The notes under the pieces were generated by a model that did no database searches, had not been told where the DNA came from, and was given only the letters and a program-made list of their open reading frames with translations. Both the position numbers and the translations under genes were made by a program. Positions 1 through 9,214 of a DNA stretch of 64,000 nt are shown piece after piece. The first letter of the stretch is position 1, and every line of letters starts with the position of its first letter. The DNA is from Vibrio sp. qd031 (GTDB lineage Bacteria > Pseudomonadota > Gammaproteobacteria > Enterobacterales > Vibrionaceae): positions 592,166-656,165 of the forward strand of contig NZ_JXQD01000025.1 in assembly GCF_002100145.1 (NCBI RefSeq), read 5' to 3'.

Positions 1-309
1 ATGGCCATGACCGCAAAAGAGATCATTGGAGAACAAGCAAAAGAATATGGTCTGGTCACCAAGATTGAGGAAGACCCCTTTGAAGCGGCTTACGCGTTAG
101 CTTTGGAGTGTATCAATCGCTCACCCGATGTGCTCGCTGCAAACAAAAAACTGTATCACAACACATGGTGGTCATCACCAGGCAAAGCTCTGTGGCTTGA
201 AACCTGGTATCAGATTAAGGTGGCGCTTGGAAAAAATCGCGCTATTGCGGTTAAAAGAGAGCGCAAACCTGACGACAAAAAAGCCTATATCGCTCGTCAG
301 TTCAAGTAG
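1..309 (+). CDS. Enoyl-CoA hydratase/isomerase (crotonase) family protein, C-terminal fragment
   Basis: The reading frame is open from the first base of the window, so the gene begins upstream and only about the last 102 residues are seen. The ATG at base 1 is probably an internal methionine. The piece carries the typical crotonase C-terminal region (an 'A..YGLV..I' stretch followed by a helical trimerisation tail ending in a basic 'AYIARQFK'). Members hydrate or isomerise acyl-CoA thioesters. The catalytic oxyanion-hole residues lie in the missing part, so substrate cannot be judged. Confidence 0.75.
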   Translation: MAMTAKEIIGEQAKEYGLVTKIEEDPFEAAYALALECINRSPDVLAANKKLYHNTWWSSPGKALWLETWYQIKVALGKNRAIAVKRERKPDDKKAYIARQFK

Positions 310-379
310 ACTGATTGCTTACAACCATGGGCTACATAGTAGCGGCTAAGCAAAACAGTGTTAAGCGCACCTCGCTTCG

Positions 380-796
380 TTATTGGAACGCCTTGGGGCA
401 CACTTTGAGCCCCTTGGGGATTTCAACCCAGTCTAGTTTTTCTTGCGTCCAGATATGAGCGGTAGGTTCAAAAAGGTGAGCCGACTCGCTATCGACTGGC
501 TTTAGTTTGAGTTTTACCGTGGCTTGGTCGTCTGGATTGAAATGGTAAATCCGATTTCCGCAGTTGGGACAAAACTTAGCACTATTGGTATTGCCACTGT
601 CCGAGCTGCGTGACCATTCATTCATCGTGCCGCTAAATTCGATGTCTTGTTTAGCAATGATTGCGGTGACACTGTATGGGGCAGTAGAAAGCTTCTGACA
701 TTCGGTGCAATGACAGGCAAAAACTCCCTTTGGTTTGTTGTGCAATGTATATCGCACTTGCCCGCACTGGCAAGACCCCTTAACCGATTTTTGCAT
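380..796 (-). CDS. GFA-family (glutathione-dependent formaldehyde-activating-like) zinc protein
   Basis: 138 residues with the full set of zinc-binding cysteines of the GFA/CENP-V fold: CQCG at residues 9-12, CHCTEC at about 28-33 and CPNCG at about 96-100. The length is normal for the family. The founding member was proposed to condense formaldehyde with glutathione, but most homologues have no proven reaction, so only the fold is claimed. It is convergent with the upstream crotonase gene and stands alone. Confidence 0.8.
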   Translation of the reverse strand: MQKSVKGSCQCGQVRYTLHNKPKGVFACHCTECQKLSTAPYSVTAIIAKQDIEFSGTMNEWSRSSDSGNTNSAKFCPNCGNRIYHFNPDDQATVKLKLKPVDSESAHLFEPTAHIWTQEKLDWVEIPKGLKVCPKAFQ

Positions 797-1007
797 TGTG
801 ATAAATCCTCTGTTTTATTTATGTTCGAGTTAACCTTATTTCAATAATAGAATAAGAAAGTTCAATGTGTTGCTACCGCGATTCAATGCTTATTACTTAA
901 TTGAGCACAAGCGAACAAGATCACAGGGAGTGGATGGCATTTGGTGCCTTAGCGCAGTTGCGTTACTATACGATCCCATTCTTTTTAGCGGCCTATTTTT
1001 TGGTTTT

Positions 1008-1508
1008 ATGCTGACATCGTTAAAGTACATCCAAGGCTACCCAGAGCACATAACTACGCCAGTTACCCAGTTAGCCGAGTCTGGTAAGCTGACTCAGTGG
1101 TTCGAAAAAAAATACCCACAGTCTCACCAGTATAAGAGTGAAAAAGCACTGTTCGATTACGCGATGCAGCTTAAAAATCGTTATATGCGAAAAACAGCGC
1201 CGCTGAGTAAAGTGGTGTACGACAACAAAATTCACCTGGTGAATAACGCATTGGGTCTGCACAGTTACGTCAGCCGGGTCCATGGCAGCAAAGTGAAAGC
1301 AAAAAACGAAATCAGAATTTCGACAGTGTTTCGGGATGCCCCTGAGCCGCTACTTAAAATGATCGTGGTGCATGAACTGGCGCACCTTAAAGAAAAAGAG
1401 CACAACAAAGCGTTTTATCAGCTATGTTGTCACATGGAGCCGGACTACCATCAGCTAGAGCTCGACGCGCGTTTATTTCTTATCTGCTTGGAGTTAAAAG
1501 GGTCATGA
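1008..1508 (+). CDS. YgjP-like zinc metallopeptidase-domain protein
   Basis: The frame is open from 867, but the first 47 codons look non-coding, and the protein most likely starts at the ATG at 1008 (MLTSLKYIQGYP). That gives 166 residues, the usual size for YgjP/DUF45 proteins. The motif VVHELAHLKEKEHN has the HExxH zinc site plus the downstream His of the family. The stop codon overlaps the start of rlmF (ATGA at 1505-1508), so the two genes are translationally coupled. Family members are predicted metal-dependent peptidases; the physiological substrate is unknown. Confidence 0.8.
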   Translation: MLTSLKYIQGYPEHITTPVTQLAESGKLTQWFEKKYPQSHQYKSEKALFDYAMQLKNRYMRKTAPLSKVVYDNKIHLVNNALGLHSYVSRVHGSKVKAKNEIRISTVFRDAPEPLLKMIVVHELAHLKEKEHNKAFYQLCCHMEPDYHQLELDARLFLICLELKGS

Positions 1509-2500
1509 GCAACAATAAAACCAAAGCGACACTTTTAGTCTCCAAAAACAAATCCAAAGCGGGTTTGCACCCAAATAATCGCCATCAAGGTCGCTACCCA
1601 ATGCAGGCGCTGTGCCAAGTGACCCCTGAACTGAGTGAGCACCTAATCACGGCCAAAAATGGTGACTTAAGCATTAATTTCTCCGATCCCAACTCGGTCA
1701 AATTACTGAATAAAGCGCTACTTGCGCACAGTTATGGTGTGCAAAAGTGGGATATACCTCAAGGGTATTTGTGCCCGCCGATCCCGGGGCGTGCCGATTA
1801 TGTCCATCGTTTGCATGAATTGGTGTGTCGTGATCTCGACAGCAAGGATGTGGCAGTTAAGGCATTAGACGTTGGAACAGGGGCCAACTGCATCTATCCG
1901 ATTGTTGGTGCGAGCGAGTATCGTTGGCATTGTGTTGGCTCAGACATCGATCCCGTATCAATCAATAACGCTAACAGCATTGTAGAAAACAATATCCATT
2001 TAAAAGAGCACATCGAGTGTCGTCTCCAAGTGAATGATCGCCACTTCTTTACGTCGATTATTCAGCCTCATGAACGTTACCACGTAACATTGTGTAATCC
2101 ACCCTTTCACAAGTCGATGCAAGATGCACAGCAAGGAAGCCAACGTAAAGTCGCTAACTTGTCGAAAAACAAAGGGCAGGGCGCGAACAAATCATCAAAA
2201 CTGGCAACGCTTAATTTTGGTGGTCAAAGCAATGAGTTGTGGTGCTCAGGTGGCGAGGCGGCCTTTATTCGCAATATGGCGTTGGAAAGCCAAAAATTTG
2301 CCCAGCAAGTGATCTGGTTTTCGACACTGATTTCGAAAAAAGAGAACGTTCGTCAGTTGAAGCGTGCACTAGAGAAAACCAGTGCACTAGAGATGACAGT
2401 TGTCGACATGAGTCAAGGCCAGAAGGTGAGCCGCTTCGCAGCATGGACATTTATGGACAACACTCAGCGTAAAGCCTTTGCCGCTTCAATCAGCAAATAA
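1505..2500 (+). CDS. rlmF: 23S rRNA (adenine(1618)-N(6))-methyltransferase RlmF
   Basis: 331 residues from the ATG at 1505; an upstream in-frame ATG at 1424 lies inside the preceding gene and is rejected. The protein has an SAM-binding region (LDVGTGANCIYPI) and the N6-adenine methyltransferase motif NPPF (in 'LCNPPFH'). The N-terminal 'LHPNN.H...Y' segment and overall length match RlmF, which modifies A1618 of 23S rRNA. It overlaps the YgjP-like gene by four bases. The neighbour on the other side is convergent. Confidence 0.92.
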   Translation: MSNNKTKATLLVSKNKSKAGLHPNNRHQGRYPMQALCQVTPELSEHLITAKNGDLSINFSDPNSVKLLNKALLAHSYGVQKWDIPQGYLCPPIPGRADYVHRLHELVCRDLDSKDVAVKALDVGTGANCIYPIVGASEYRWHCVGSDIDPVSINNANSIVENNIHLKEHIECRLQVNDRHFFTSIIQPHERYHVTLCNPPFHKSMQDAQQGSQRKVANLSKNKGQGANKSSKLATLNFGGQSNELWCSGGEAAFIRNMALESQKFAQQVIWFSTLISKKENVRQLKRALEKTSALEMTVVDMSQGQKVSRFAAWTFMDNTQRKAFAASISK

Positions 2501-2506
2501 CATCTG

Positions 2507-2737
2507 CTACGACTGGTTATACATCCGCTCAAAGTTTTTTTGATTCCACCCAACCATGACTTGATCGCCAATTTTTAGCACAGGGATTGAGCGGGCGCCC
2601 ATTGCTTGCAACTCTTTACGGCCGCGCTGCATTTTTGCGTTGGTGAGACGGTATTTGTACCCTTTCGAGTCTAGGTAACGTTGAGCTTCTTTGCAGTGAG
2701 GGCACTTATCACCGACGTATAAGACAAGTCTTTTCAT
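2507..2737 (-). CDS. Glutaredoxin-like protein
   Basis: About 76 residues with a thioredoxin-fold N-terminus and a CPHC active site at residues 12-15, followed by the cis-Pro 'SIPVLKIG' motif near residue 52. This matches small glutaredoxin/GrxC-like proteins that reduce disulphides in the cytoplasm. An ATG two codons upstream (2743) is also possible, and neither has a strong ribosome binding site. The stop lies six bases from the convergent rlmF stop. Confidence 0.8.
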   Translation of the reverse strand: MKRLVLYVGDKCPHCKEAQRYLDSKGYKYRLTNAKMQRGRKELQAMGARSIPVLKIGDQVMVGWNQKNFERMYNQS

Positions 2738-2889
2738 GAGCATTTATGTGTTTGATAATGACGTGAGCAGTGTAATTGAGACGGACGTAAAATGGAATAT
2801 GTACCGTTACACGGTGAAATGGCCATTAGGCTCAGATTTAGCGATAAAATTACGTTATAACGATGTTTGGACTGAAGGGTAAACACAGT

Positions 2890-3243
2890 ATGAGTAAGAT
2901 TAAAGGTTATTTTGTAATGGTATTGGCCTCGCTACTACCGAGCATTGCGGCGGCCAGTGAACGAGCCCAAGCAGCTTGGGAGTGGATTGAGCAAGATGCG
3001 GTAGTCATAGATGTTCGAACCGTGGGCGAGTTTCAATCTGGCCATTTACAAGGTGCGTTAAACATTCCAGTAGCCGAACTCGATCGCACCGATCTTTCGT
3101 TTCTAGCAAAAAATCAGCCTGTTGTCGTGTATTGCCGAAGTGGCAATCGCTCTGGTCGCGCAGAGCAGATCTTGCTGTCAAAAGGCTATGCGAAAGTACA
3201 TAACGGTGGTGGGCTGAATGAGTTGATGTCCGTTAAGCCATAG
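2890..3243 (+). CDS. Secreted single-domain rhodanese (PspE-like)
   Basis: 118 residues from the ATG at 2890 (an upstream ATG at 2863 would add nine residues before the signal sequence). There is a hydrophobic signal peptide ending near 'IAAAS', then one rhodanese domain with the DVRT..EF..GHL.GA motif and active-site loop CRSGNRSGRA. The catalytic Cys suggests sulphur transfer from thiosulphate in the periplasm, as for PspE. GAAGGG lies about ten bases upstream of the start. A T-rich hairpin 100 bp downstream probably ends the transcript. Confidence 0.82.
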   Translation: MSKIKGYFVMVLASLLPSIAAASERAQAAWEWIEQDAVVIDVRTVGEFQSGHLQGALNIPVAELDRTDLSFLAKNQPVVVYCRSGNRSGRAEQILLSKGYAKVHNGGGLNELMSVKP

Positions 3244-3340
3244 TAGTTGGGTTATGCACACAAATTTTAGGTCGAACATTTCCGACTAAAAGCTTCATAT
3301 TTCAGCGCCTTACGAGAATACCTTAATGATCAGTATGTTT

Positions 3341-3371
3341 TACTAAACCAACCGAACTGGTTTTTTTTAGT
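3341..3371 (+). terminator. Probable Rho-independent terminator after the rhodanese gene
   Basis: A short stem (AACCA / TGGTT, extended by flanking A/T pairs) is followed by a run of eight T on the plus strand. The stem is weak in GC, so confidence is moderate. Confidence 0.5.
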
Positions 3372-3393
3372 ATTTAGTAACTATGCTAGTTGG

Positions 3394-3480
3394 CTCTGTG
3401 GGTAGGTTGTAGAGATAAGCTAAAAAACTTAACAGCACGATTACGTCCCATCTTTTAATAGGACGTACCTGCCCACACAG
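3394..3480. other. Nested inverted repeats between the rhodanese gene and rhlE
   Basis: An outer imperfect repeat (CTGTGGGTAGGT near 3398 and ACCTGCCCACACAG at 3467-3480) encloses an inner perfect one (TACGTCC / GGACGTA around a 12-base loop). The element lies directly after the rhlE stop codon on the minus strand. It could be a structured 3' end of the rhlE mRNA or a small RNA. No T-run follows on either strand, so it is not a simple terminator. Confidence 0.4.
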
Positions 3481-3499
3481 ATCTTAGGGTTTAGTTAGG

Positions 3500-4684
3500 T
3501 TAAGTTCGTTTATGTTTTGGCACGTAATTTAGCACCGAAATAGGGACCTCTTTGCGCGGCTCAAACCCTTCAACGACGCGGCGCTCTAACAAGTGCCCAA
3601 GTCTGCTTTCAATCATGCATAAGTTCTTGAAGTTATCTTTAGACACAAAAGAGATGGCTTCACCGGACAGGTCTGCACGACCGGTTCGGCCGATGCGATG
3701 GACGTACTCGTCTGCCGGGAATGGGAGATCGTAATTGATCACAAGAGGTAAGCCTTCAATGTCAATTCCTCGAGCACCCACACCTGTCGCTATCATGTAT
3801 TGAATGTTACCGGCTTTAAACTGCTCCAGTAGGTTTGAGCGTATGGCTTGGCTGCGCCCACTGTGGAAAGGCTCAGCTTTAATGCCGCGCTTTTCTAGTT
3901 GCGCGGCAAGTTTTGCAGCACCATGTTTCGTTTCGATAAAAATCAATGCTTGTGGCCACTGGTTTTCGTTGATGAGGTGGGCAAGCAGCGCCGATTTTTT
4001 ATCTTTGTCGACGGTGACTAACCACTGTTCAATGTTTGGCTTTGACGCATCCGTTGCAGCGATGGAAATTTCGAATGGGTCGTGTACTGCTGTTTTCGCC
4101 AGGTCGCGTACTTTTTTCGACAACGTAGCCGAGAACAGCAAGTTTTGCACATCTGCAGGCAGGCGATCTAAAATTTTGTTGATGTCTTCAATAAAGCCCA
4201 TGTCGAGCATGCGATCAGCTTCGTCGAGCACGAGTACTTCTACTTCTTCAAAGTAAACGGCATGCTGGCCGTATAGATCCAACAATCGACCCGGTGTTGC
4301 CACTAAAATGTCCATTCCGTCGATCAACGCTTGCTTTTGTGGAGCGTCACTAACGCCGCCGTAAGCTACCGCCGATTTCAGTACGGTATGTTTTGCATAG
4401 TCAGCAATTTTGTCGTTAATTTGAATGGCCAGTTCACGAGTTGGCGCAACAATAAGCGCGCGAATACGTTTCTTTTTCTGGGTTTCACCTTTTGATAGCA
4501 GCTCCAAGATAGGAAGCACAAAACTGGCGGTTTTACCGGTACCTGTTTGCGCAGCAGCAATAAGGTCGCGACCTTCGAGAACCGCAGGGATCGCTTTGGT
4601 TTGTATGGATGTTGGGGTGGTATAACCCAACTCTTGAAGCGCGTTGGTAAGGTTTGAGTTAAGGCCAAGCTTAGAAAATGACAT
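3500..4684 (-). CDS. rhlE: DEAD-box ATP-dependent RNA helicase, RhlE-like
   Basis: 394 residues with all the DEAD-box motifs: Q motif (PTSIQ), motif I AAQTGTGKT, Ia PTRELA, Ib TPGR, II DEAD, III SAT, and in the C-terminal domain RGIDI and HRIGRTGR. It acts on RNA secondary structure, typically in ribosome assembly or cold adaptation. It has only a very short C-terminal tail (KHKRT) after the helicase core, unlike longer RhlE proteins with basic extensions. Assignment to RhlE among the DEAD-box paralogues is by overall resemblance. Confidence 0.85.
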   Translation of the reverse strand: MSFSKLGLNSNLTNALQELGYTTPTSIQTKAIPAVLEGRDLIAAAQTGTGKTASFVLPILELLSKGETQKKKRIRALIVAPTRELAIQINDKIADYAKHTVLKSAVAYGGVSDAPQKQALIDGMDILVATPGRLLDLYGQHAVYFEEVEVLVLDEADRMLDMGFIEDINKILDRLPADVQNLLFSATLSKKVRDLAKTAVHDPFEISIAATDASKPNIEQWLVTVDKDKKSALLAHLINENQWPQALIFIETKHGAAKLAAQLEKRGIKAEPFHSGRSQAIRSNLLEQFKAGNIQYMIATGVGARGIDIEGLPLVINYDLPFPADEYVHRIGRTGRADLSGEAISFVSKDNFKNLCMIESRLGHLLERRVVEGFEPRKEVPISVLNYVPKHKRT

Positions 4685-4801
4685 AATAATAAAGACTCAG
4701 AAAAAGTTGGGCGAAGTGTAGCACAACAGGCATAGCCACTGCATCGACTAAGCGGTACACTCGCCACTGTAAAGTGGATTTAGATAAGGTGTACACGAGG
4801 T

Positions 4802-5218
4802 ATGTTAAAAATATCCAACACGGTATCGCTGGCGGACTGGGAAATACAGTTGACTGCTATACGTGCACAAGGAGCAGGCGGGCAGAATGTTAACAAGGTG
4901 TCCTCGGCAATACATTTACAGTTTGATGTTAACCGCTCAAGCTTACCTGCGGTGTATAAAGAGCGCATCCTAGCCCTGAATGATTCTCGGATTTCCAAAC
5001 TTGGCGTGATCACGATAAAGGCGCAGCAATACCGAAATCAGGAGCAAAATAGAGAGGATGCGCTCAATCGTTTGGTGGCCATTATCCAGCAAGCGATGGT
5101 TGTTCAAAAAACGCGACGTCCTACACGACCTACACGCGCGTCTAAAGAGCGACGCCTTAAAGGCAAACAGGTTCGCTCTCAAACGAAATCGATGCGAGCT
5201 AAGATTGTTAAAGAGTGA
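4802..5218 (+). CDS. arfB: Alternative ribosome-rescue factor ArfB (peptidyl-tRNA hydrolase)
   Basis: 138 residues with the class-I release-factor catalytic loop GAGGQNVNK (GGQ at about residues 25-27) and a lysine/arginine-rich C-terminal tail. The tail of ArfB/YaeJ enters the empty mRNA channel of ribosomes stalled on non-stop messages. The codon-recognition domains of true release factors are absent, as expected. It is divergent from rhlE and stands alone. Confidence 0.92.
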   Translation: MLKISNTVSLADWEIQLTAIRAQGAGGQNVNKVSSAIHLQFDVNRSSLPAVYKERILALNDSRISKLGVITIKAQQYRNQEQNREDALNRLVAIIQQAMVVQKTRRPTRPTRASKERRLKGKQVRSQTKSMRAKIVKE

Positions 5219-5294
5219 TTCACGTAAATATGTTGGCCAGCTTGGCTGGTATTTCGCTAACGCTCGCGACGTTATATCGCGAGACGATGATCAT

Positions 5295-5759
5295 TTAGTC
5301 TGCGATCAGATCGACACCTTCAGCGATAAGGTATTGTTTGGGTTGGGTCGATTCTAGTGTCCACAGCTCAGCAAGTAACAAGGTGTTTGCCATATCATAC
5401 GTAACATCAATCTCACCTTTGCCCGACACAATGGGAATTTGTGCAATTTTGTAGCGCAGTTTTGGTCGATAGTTGTCCCCGTCAGAATCAAATTGAGAGT
5501 AGATTGCAATGTACCCCGTTGTTGCTGTAGAGAGATCAAACGTCAAGTGGCGTGTATCGACCAACTCGTAGTCAAAGTCTGCAGCTACCGACAAATCGTG
5601 CATGCTCAAAATTATGTCTGTTTCTTCCGAAGAGGCTTCGCTAGCTGGCGAAGTACTGGTTGTGTTGCTGTCGGACCCACAGCCAGACATCCCTAGAGTC
5701 ATCGCTAAAACGACAACCCCAAGTAATGAGCTGTAAGTGTTGTTATGTTGCTGCTTCAT
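5295..5759 (-). CDS. Small lipoprotein of unknown function
   Basis: 154 residues from the ATG at 5759, which has AGGA eight bases upstream. The N-terminus is a lipoprotein signal peptide with lipobox LGMSGC, then a Ser/Thr/Glu-rich linker and a small domain rich in beta-strand residues. It begins 34 bases after the stop of the LruC-domain gene and is probably co-transcribed with it. I do not recognise the mature domain. Its position suggests it works at the cell surface with the LruC protein. Confidence 0.7.
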   Translation of the reverse strand: MKQQHNNTYSSLLGVVVLAMTLGMSGCGSDSNTTSTSPASEASSEETDIILSMHDLSVAADFDYELVDTRHLTFDLSTATTGYIAIYSQFDSDGDNYRPKLRYKIAQIPIVSGKGEIDVTYDMANTLLLAELWTLESTQPKQYLIAEGVDLIAD

Positions 5760-5793
5760 AATAATCATCCTATCAATGTACGTTTCTGTCTAC

Positions 5794-7947
5794 TTAACGG
5801 TTTTGGAACGTGCGGTTAGGTATCGCATGGTGTTTTAGGTGCCAAAACGCATTGTTAATCCCACTGCTTTGAGCAAATTCTGCAAATTGTGGATAGGCCT
5901 GAAGCAGTTCGACGCGCTCGAGAGGCCATTGCCATTCCTCGGTAATTAACAGTGCCCACGGAAGATTATTGGCGGTTTTAAAATAAACACCTTGGTCTGG
6001 GTTACTCGCATCTACACCTAGATTCCACAGCTGTACTTGGTCAAACTTCTCAGTTGGTGGATGATCGGGAAGATGGACTTCCCATGATCTTCCTGGCTGA
6101 AATGGAAGCCCTTCGCCATGATAGTATCCTGGAGTGGCAAATATGAAAGGGTCATACGGCATGGCTATTAAGCTCTCGGCGCTCGCTGAATCGTTTAGGT
6201 TAATGTGCAGCTCAAACGAAAAGTTCTCAGGTGCGGAGCAATCAACGGTTGTACGGTGGTAGCGACACTGTTCAGTTTTTTTGGTCGATACATCGTTATC
6301 GACAATAAAAATAGCTTGGTTGCTGTCTTGTTCCAATCCACTAGCGGCCAGTTGAACACCATTGTGATATTGACGTGTGGTTGCTGCGTTCACATCAGCC
6401 CTTGTTAGTCCGGTTAAGCCGATAGCAAAACCGTTATGGTAATCGGCACCGACTGCCGCAAGACGTCCTTCAATAATGCTTTTCACCACTTTGTCCTGCT
6501 TTACGATCTCAGTCACGCGATAGTGGATCACGACATCGTTCATGTCGTAGTCAGCGGTGTATGGCCAGTTATCTTCGTAGGCGAGGGTGGCATAGCCGGT
6601 TTGTGATGGAAAGTAGCGTACTGTCGCCCCTTCGCCAGTCACTAAGATGGGATGGTCTTCCACCTCGCCAGATGTTGCTCCACCATCAAAACTGAGTCCT
6701 TGTTGCTGGCTAAATCTAAAGCGGCTCCAGCTGCTTCCAGTTTTTGCGTTTACTGGGACGTTGAAAATCAAAGACTGACGCCCTCCTACGACGAGAGTAT
6801 CGGTAAAGGCTTGCTCACCCTCGTCAGAAAAGTCGCCGTCTTGGTTCCAGTCAAACCATGCCGATAAGTAACCAGATGTCGAAGCCTCTACTACAACGAT
6901 AGAATCGAGCCCAGGCTCTATTGAGGTAACAAAGTTAACCCCGTCTTCGTCGTAATACCCAGAGTCTTGATCGCTTAGTGGCGCTGTAAACCCATCTTGC
7001 TCTCCATCAGGTACTCCGCTGCCTAAGTACGTAATACCATCAAGTTGGTGGCGAGGACCGTTACTTGTTAATAGCGTGCCATAACTGTCTGGTGCATCGC
7101 CAAAGTCAATCTGCGAGTCTTCATCAATTAAAGGGGCGAGGGCACAACGTGCACCATCATTTTGACCCGACGCAGGGCCATCGGCGAATTTTACCGCCGC
7201 GACTTGCCCATTTGCGATTTGCATTTCATCCGACAGATCGATTCTAAAAACTGCGCCATCTGAATTGCGAGATAGATAGTAATTCCCATTTACGTCAAAA
7301 TATCCCGCCCCAAATGTTCCGGTAACTCCGGTGTCACCAATTTGAGTAGTAGAGCCATCGCTAGGATTGATTTCGTGCAATAGGCCTGTATTGTTATCGA
7401 CGGCGTACAGCAATTGATTTAACGGGTGAAACGCAAAATCAGTAAGAGTCAGTGCTGCATTGTTGCTTACTAGACGAACAGTTAAATTGGCACTAGGGTC
7501 ACTCTCTAGTGGGGTTAAATCGACGGCAAACAGACCTTGTCCCTTACGGTATAGATAGTACACACCACCAAATACATCGCCGACGTAGAAGGTAAACTCT
7601 TGCGGTAAGCCAACAACGTTTAGGGGCTCAACTTTAAAGTCTTTCCCTAGGCGTACTAAGCCTTTATTCGTGGTGTCGTACCCGTAGATATAACGACTGT
7701 CCATATCAAAACCCACACCATTGATGTTAGATGCTGTACCAGTATCTGCCTGTAGAAGCTTTGATTCGCCAGTGACTAAGTTAAGTCCATATACTTGCAC
7801 TGGTTTGGATTGAAATAGATACGCTTTGCTGGGACAGGTGTCAAATGGGGCAGCAAATACATTCAAACTGAACAGTAAGGTTGCTGACAAGGTCAGTCCT
7901 CTGTGAAACACTTTTCTTTTGTTGGATATTGCGCATGGTTTATTCAT
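5794..7947 (-). CDS. Secreted LruC-domain protein
   Basis: 717 residues. A signal peptide (cleavage near 'VFA-AP') is followed by a beta-propeller-like N-terminal half with repeated 'YGYD', 'YAVDNN' and 'YLSRN' strands. Next comes a linker module with the paired motifs FGDAPDSYG and GEVEDHP common in large secreted adhesin-like proteins. The C-terminal LruC domain begins with 'YEDNWP...DYDMNDVV'. AAGGG lies seven bases before the ATG. The gene starts 88 bases after the sypQ stop on the same strand and no clear separate promoter was seen, so it may belong to the polysaccharide regulon as a matrix or surface protein. That role is inference. Confidence 0.75.
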   Translation of the reverse strand: MNKPCAISNKRKVFHRGLTLSATLLFSLNVFAAPFDTCPSKAYLFQSKPVQVYGLNLVTGESKLLQADTGTASNINGVGFDMDSRYIYGYDTTNKGLVRLGKDFKVEPLNVVGLPQEFTFYVGDVFGGVYYLYRKGQGLFAVDLTPLESDPSANLTVRLVSNNAALTLTDFAFHPLNQLLYAVDNNTGLLHEINPSDGSTTQIGDTGVTGTFGAGYFDVNGNYYLSRNSDGAVFRIDLSDEMQIANGQVAAVKFADGPASGQNDGARCALAPLIDEDSQIDFGDAPDSYGTLLTSNGPRHQLDGITYLGSGVPDGEQDGFTAPLSDQDSGYYDEDGVNFVTSIEPGLDSIVVVEASTSGYLSAWFDWNQDGDFSDEGEQAFTDTLVVGGRQSLIFNVPVNAKTGSSWSRFRFSQQQGLSFDGGATSGEVEDHPILVTGEGATVRYFPSQTGYATLAYEDNWPYTADYDMNDVVIHYRVTEIVKQDKVVKSIIEGRLAAVGADYHNGFAIGLTGLTRADVNAATTRQYHNGVQLAASGLEQDSNQAIFIVDNDVSTKKTEQCRYHRTTVDCSAPENFSFELHINLNDSASAESLIAMPYDPFIFATPGYYHGEGLPFQPGRSWEVHLPDHPPTEKFDQVQLWNLGVDASNPDQGVYFKTANNLPWALLITEEWQWPLERVELLQAYPQFAEFAQSSGINNAFWHLKHHAIPNRTFQNR

Positions 7948-8035
7948 TACGAATCCCTTACTTAATGATGTAGAACGTGCAATGTTGCGTTATCTGTCAT
8001 TGCAAATTGTTGGTTTTGTAGTGATATTTGGCGAT

Positions 8036-9214
8036 TTAATGGCCTTGCTTTCGCGAGTCATTGACTAAATACCCTATACCACCAATTAAGTTGGCTGCGT
8101 GTCCGAGCAACATGTAGTGGATTAGTTGCAAAACACGACTAGCATTGATCACCGGGATCATGGTGCCGGCAAGTCCAATGACGTAAACGGACAACTGTGC
8201 AAAAACAAGTACTTGGAAAATAGGTAGATGAATCATTTGCAAACTGCTGATAAGTGCAACCATCATTAGGTATGGAGTAAGCAAACGAAGCCCTTTACCG
8301 GAAAAAAACGCAAATGCAATGTGTCGAAACCGAGGGTGAAACAAGTTAGCCAGTAGTATGACTTGCTGCATGTTCCCCGCTGAAATTCTTAAACGGCGCG
8401 AGAAGTCGTTTTGGATAGTGGTGGCTTCAAGTTCGGTTGCAATTACATTGGTGTCGTACACCGAAGCGTAACCTTGCCCCACGATTTTCATCGGTATCAC
8501 GAAATCGTCATTAATGGTATTGGCAGGTAATGGACTAAATAGGGCACTTCTAAACACGTAAAACGCACCGTGTGAACCTATTGTGGTCGCAATCTGAGAT
8601 TCCGCGTATTTGATTTCGCTTTGATACTTCCAGTAGTGTGACTCGCCTTCAGAGCCTTTCTCAAACAGCGTGTAACGGCCGTTAACAACCCCTACATTAT
8701 TGTCGGCAAAGTGGTGCTGGGCAATTTTGAGTGCATCGATAGACACCATGGCAGAGACATCACTGAGTACAGTAAGATCGCTCGACACATTGCGCATTGC
8801 CTCATTTAGGACCTGAACTTTCCCTCTATTGTGTTGATGAACATGAACTCGAAAAAAGGTATCGGCGCAGGTCGCTTCTTGGATTGTCTGTTGGGCAATC
8901 TTGGCCGTATCATCGGTGCATCCGTCGCAAATGATCTCGATAGTTAGTTTTTGTTTTGGATAGTCCAGCATAGCGACATTGCGAATTTTTTCGGCAATCC
9001 ATTGCGCTTCGTTGTAAGCAGGGATGATGACAGTTATAGATGGCATTTCATCATCGGTACTTTGCGATGCGTATTGATCATTTTCGTTAGTTTCACGACG
9101 TTTTAGCACACCTAAATAGACTTTCAAAAGCAGCGGGTAGCCAACGTGATGATAAATAATCAGTGCCGCGGATAGACAAAATAGCGAACTCCAAATCAGG
9201 TCAAAAGTATTCAT
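8036..9214 (-). CDS. sypQ: Membrane glycosyltransferase family 2, SypQ-like
   Basis: 392 residues from the ATG at 9214, which overlaps the stop of sypP (ATGA) and has GGGGAG upstream. An N-terminal membrane segment precedes a GT-A domain (TVIIPAYNEAQWI, DGCTDD, SDVSA). After that come 'NDDFVIP', an 'RRLRISAGNMQQ' segment near the membrane, and two to four C-terminal membrane helices. This is the layout of processive or lipid-linked-sugar GT2 enzymes. By order (last of the M-N-O-P-Q run) it corresponds to SypQ of the Vibrio fischeri symbiosis polysaccharide locus. The sugar donor is unknown. Confidence 0.82.
   Translation of the reverse strand: MNTFDLIWSSLFCLSAALIIYHHVGYPLLLKVYLGVLKRRETNENDQYASQSTDDEMPSITVIIPAYNEAQWIAEKIRNVAMLDYPKQKLTIEIICDGCTDDTAKIAQQTIQEATCADTFFRVHVHQHNRGKVQVLNEAMRNVSSDLTVLSDVSAMVSIDALKIAQHHFADNNVGVVNGRYTLFEKGSEGESHYWKYQSEIKYAESQIATTIGSHGAFYVFRSALFSPLPANTINDDFVIPMKIVGQGYASVYDTNVIATELEATTIQNDFSRRLRISAGNMQQVILLANLFHPRFRHIAFAFFSGKGLRLLTPYLMMVALISSLQMIHLPIFQVLVFAQLSVYVIGLAGTMIPVINASRVLQLIHYMLLGHAANLIGGIGYLVNDSRKQGH

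Noticed and set aside
867..1007. N-terminal extension of the YgjP-like protein
   Set aside because: The extra 47 residues do not resemble the family, and a natural start with the family N-terminus lies at 1008.
5266..5287. Hairpin CTCGCGA / TCGCGAG between arfB and the lipoprotein gene
   Set aside because: Possible weak terminator, but there is no T-run on either strand.
7948..8035. TTGCACGTTCTACAT as a possible sigma-54 promoter before the LruC gene
   Set aside because: The invariant GG and GC are not both present and there is no TTCTCA site upstream.
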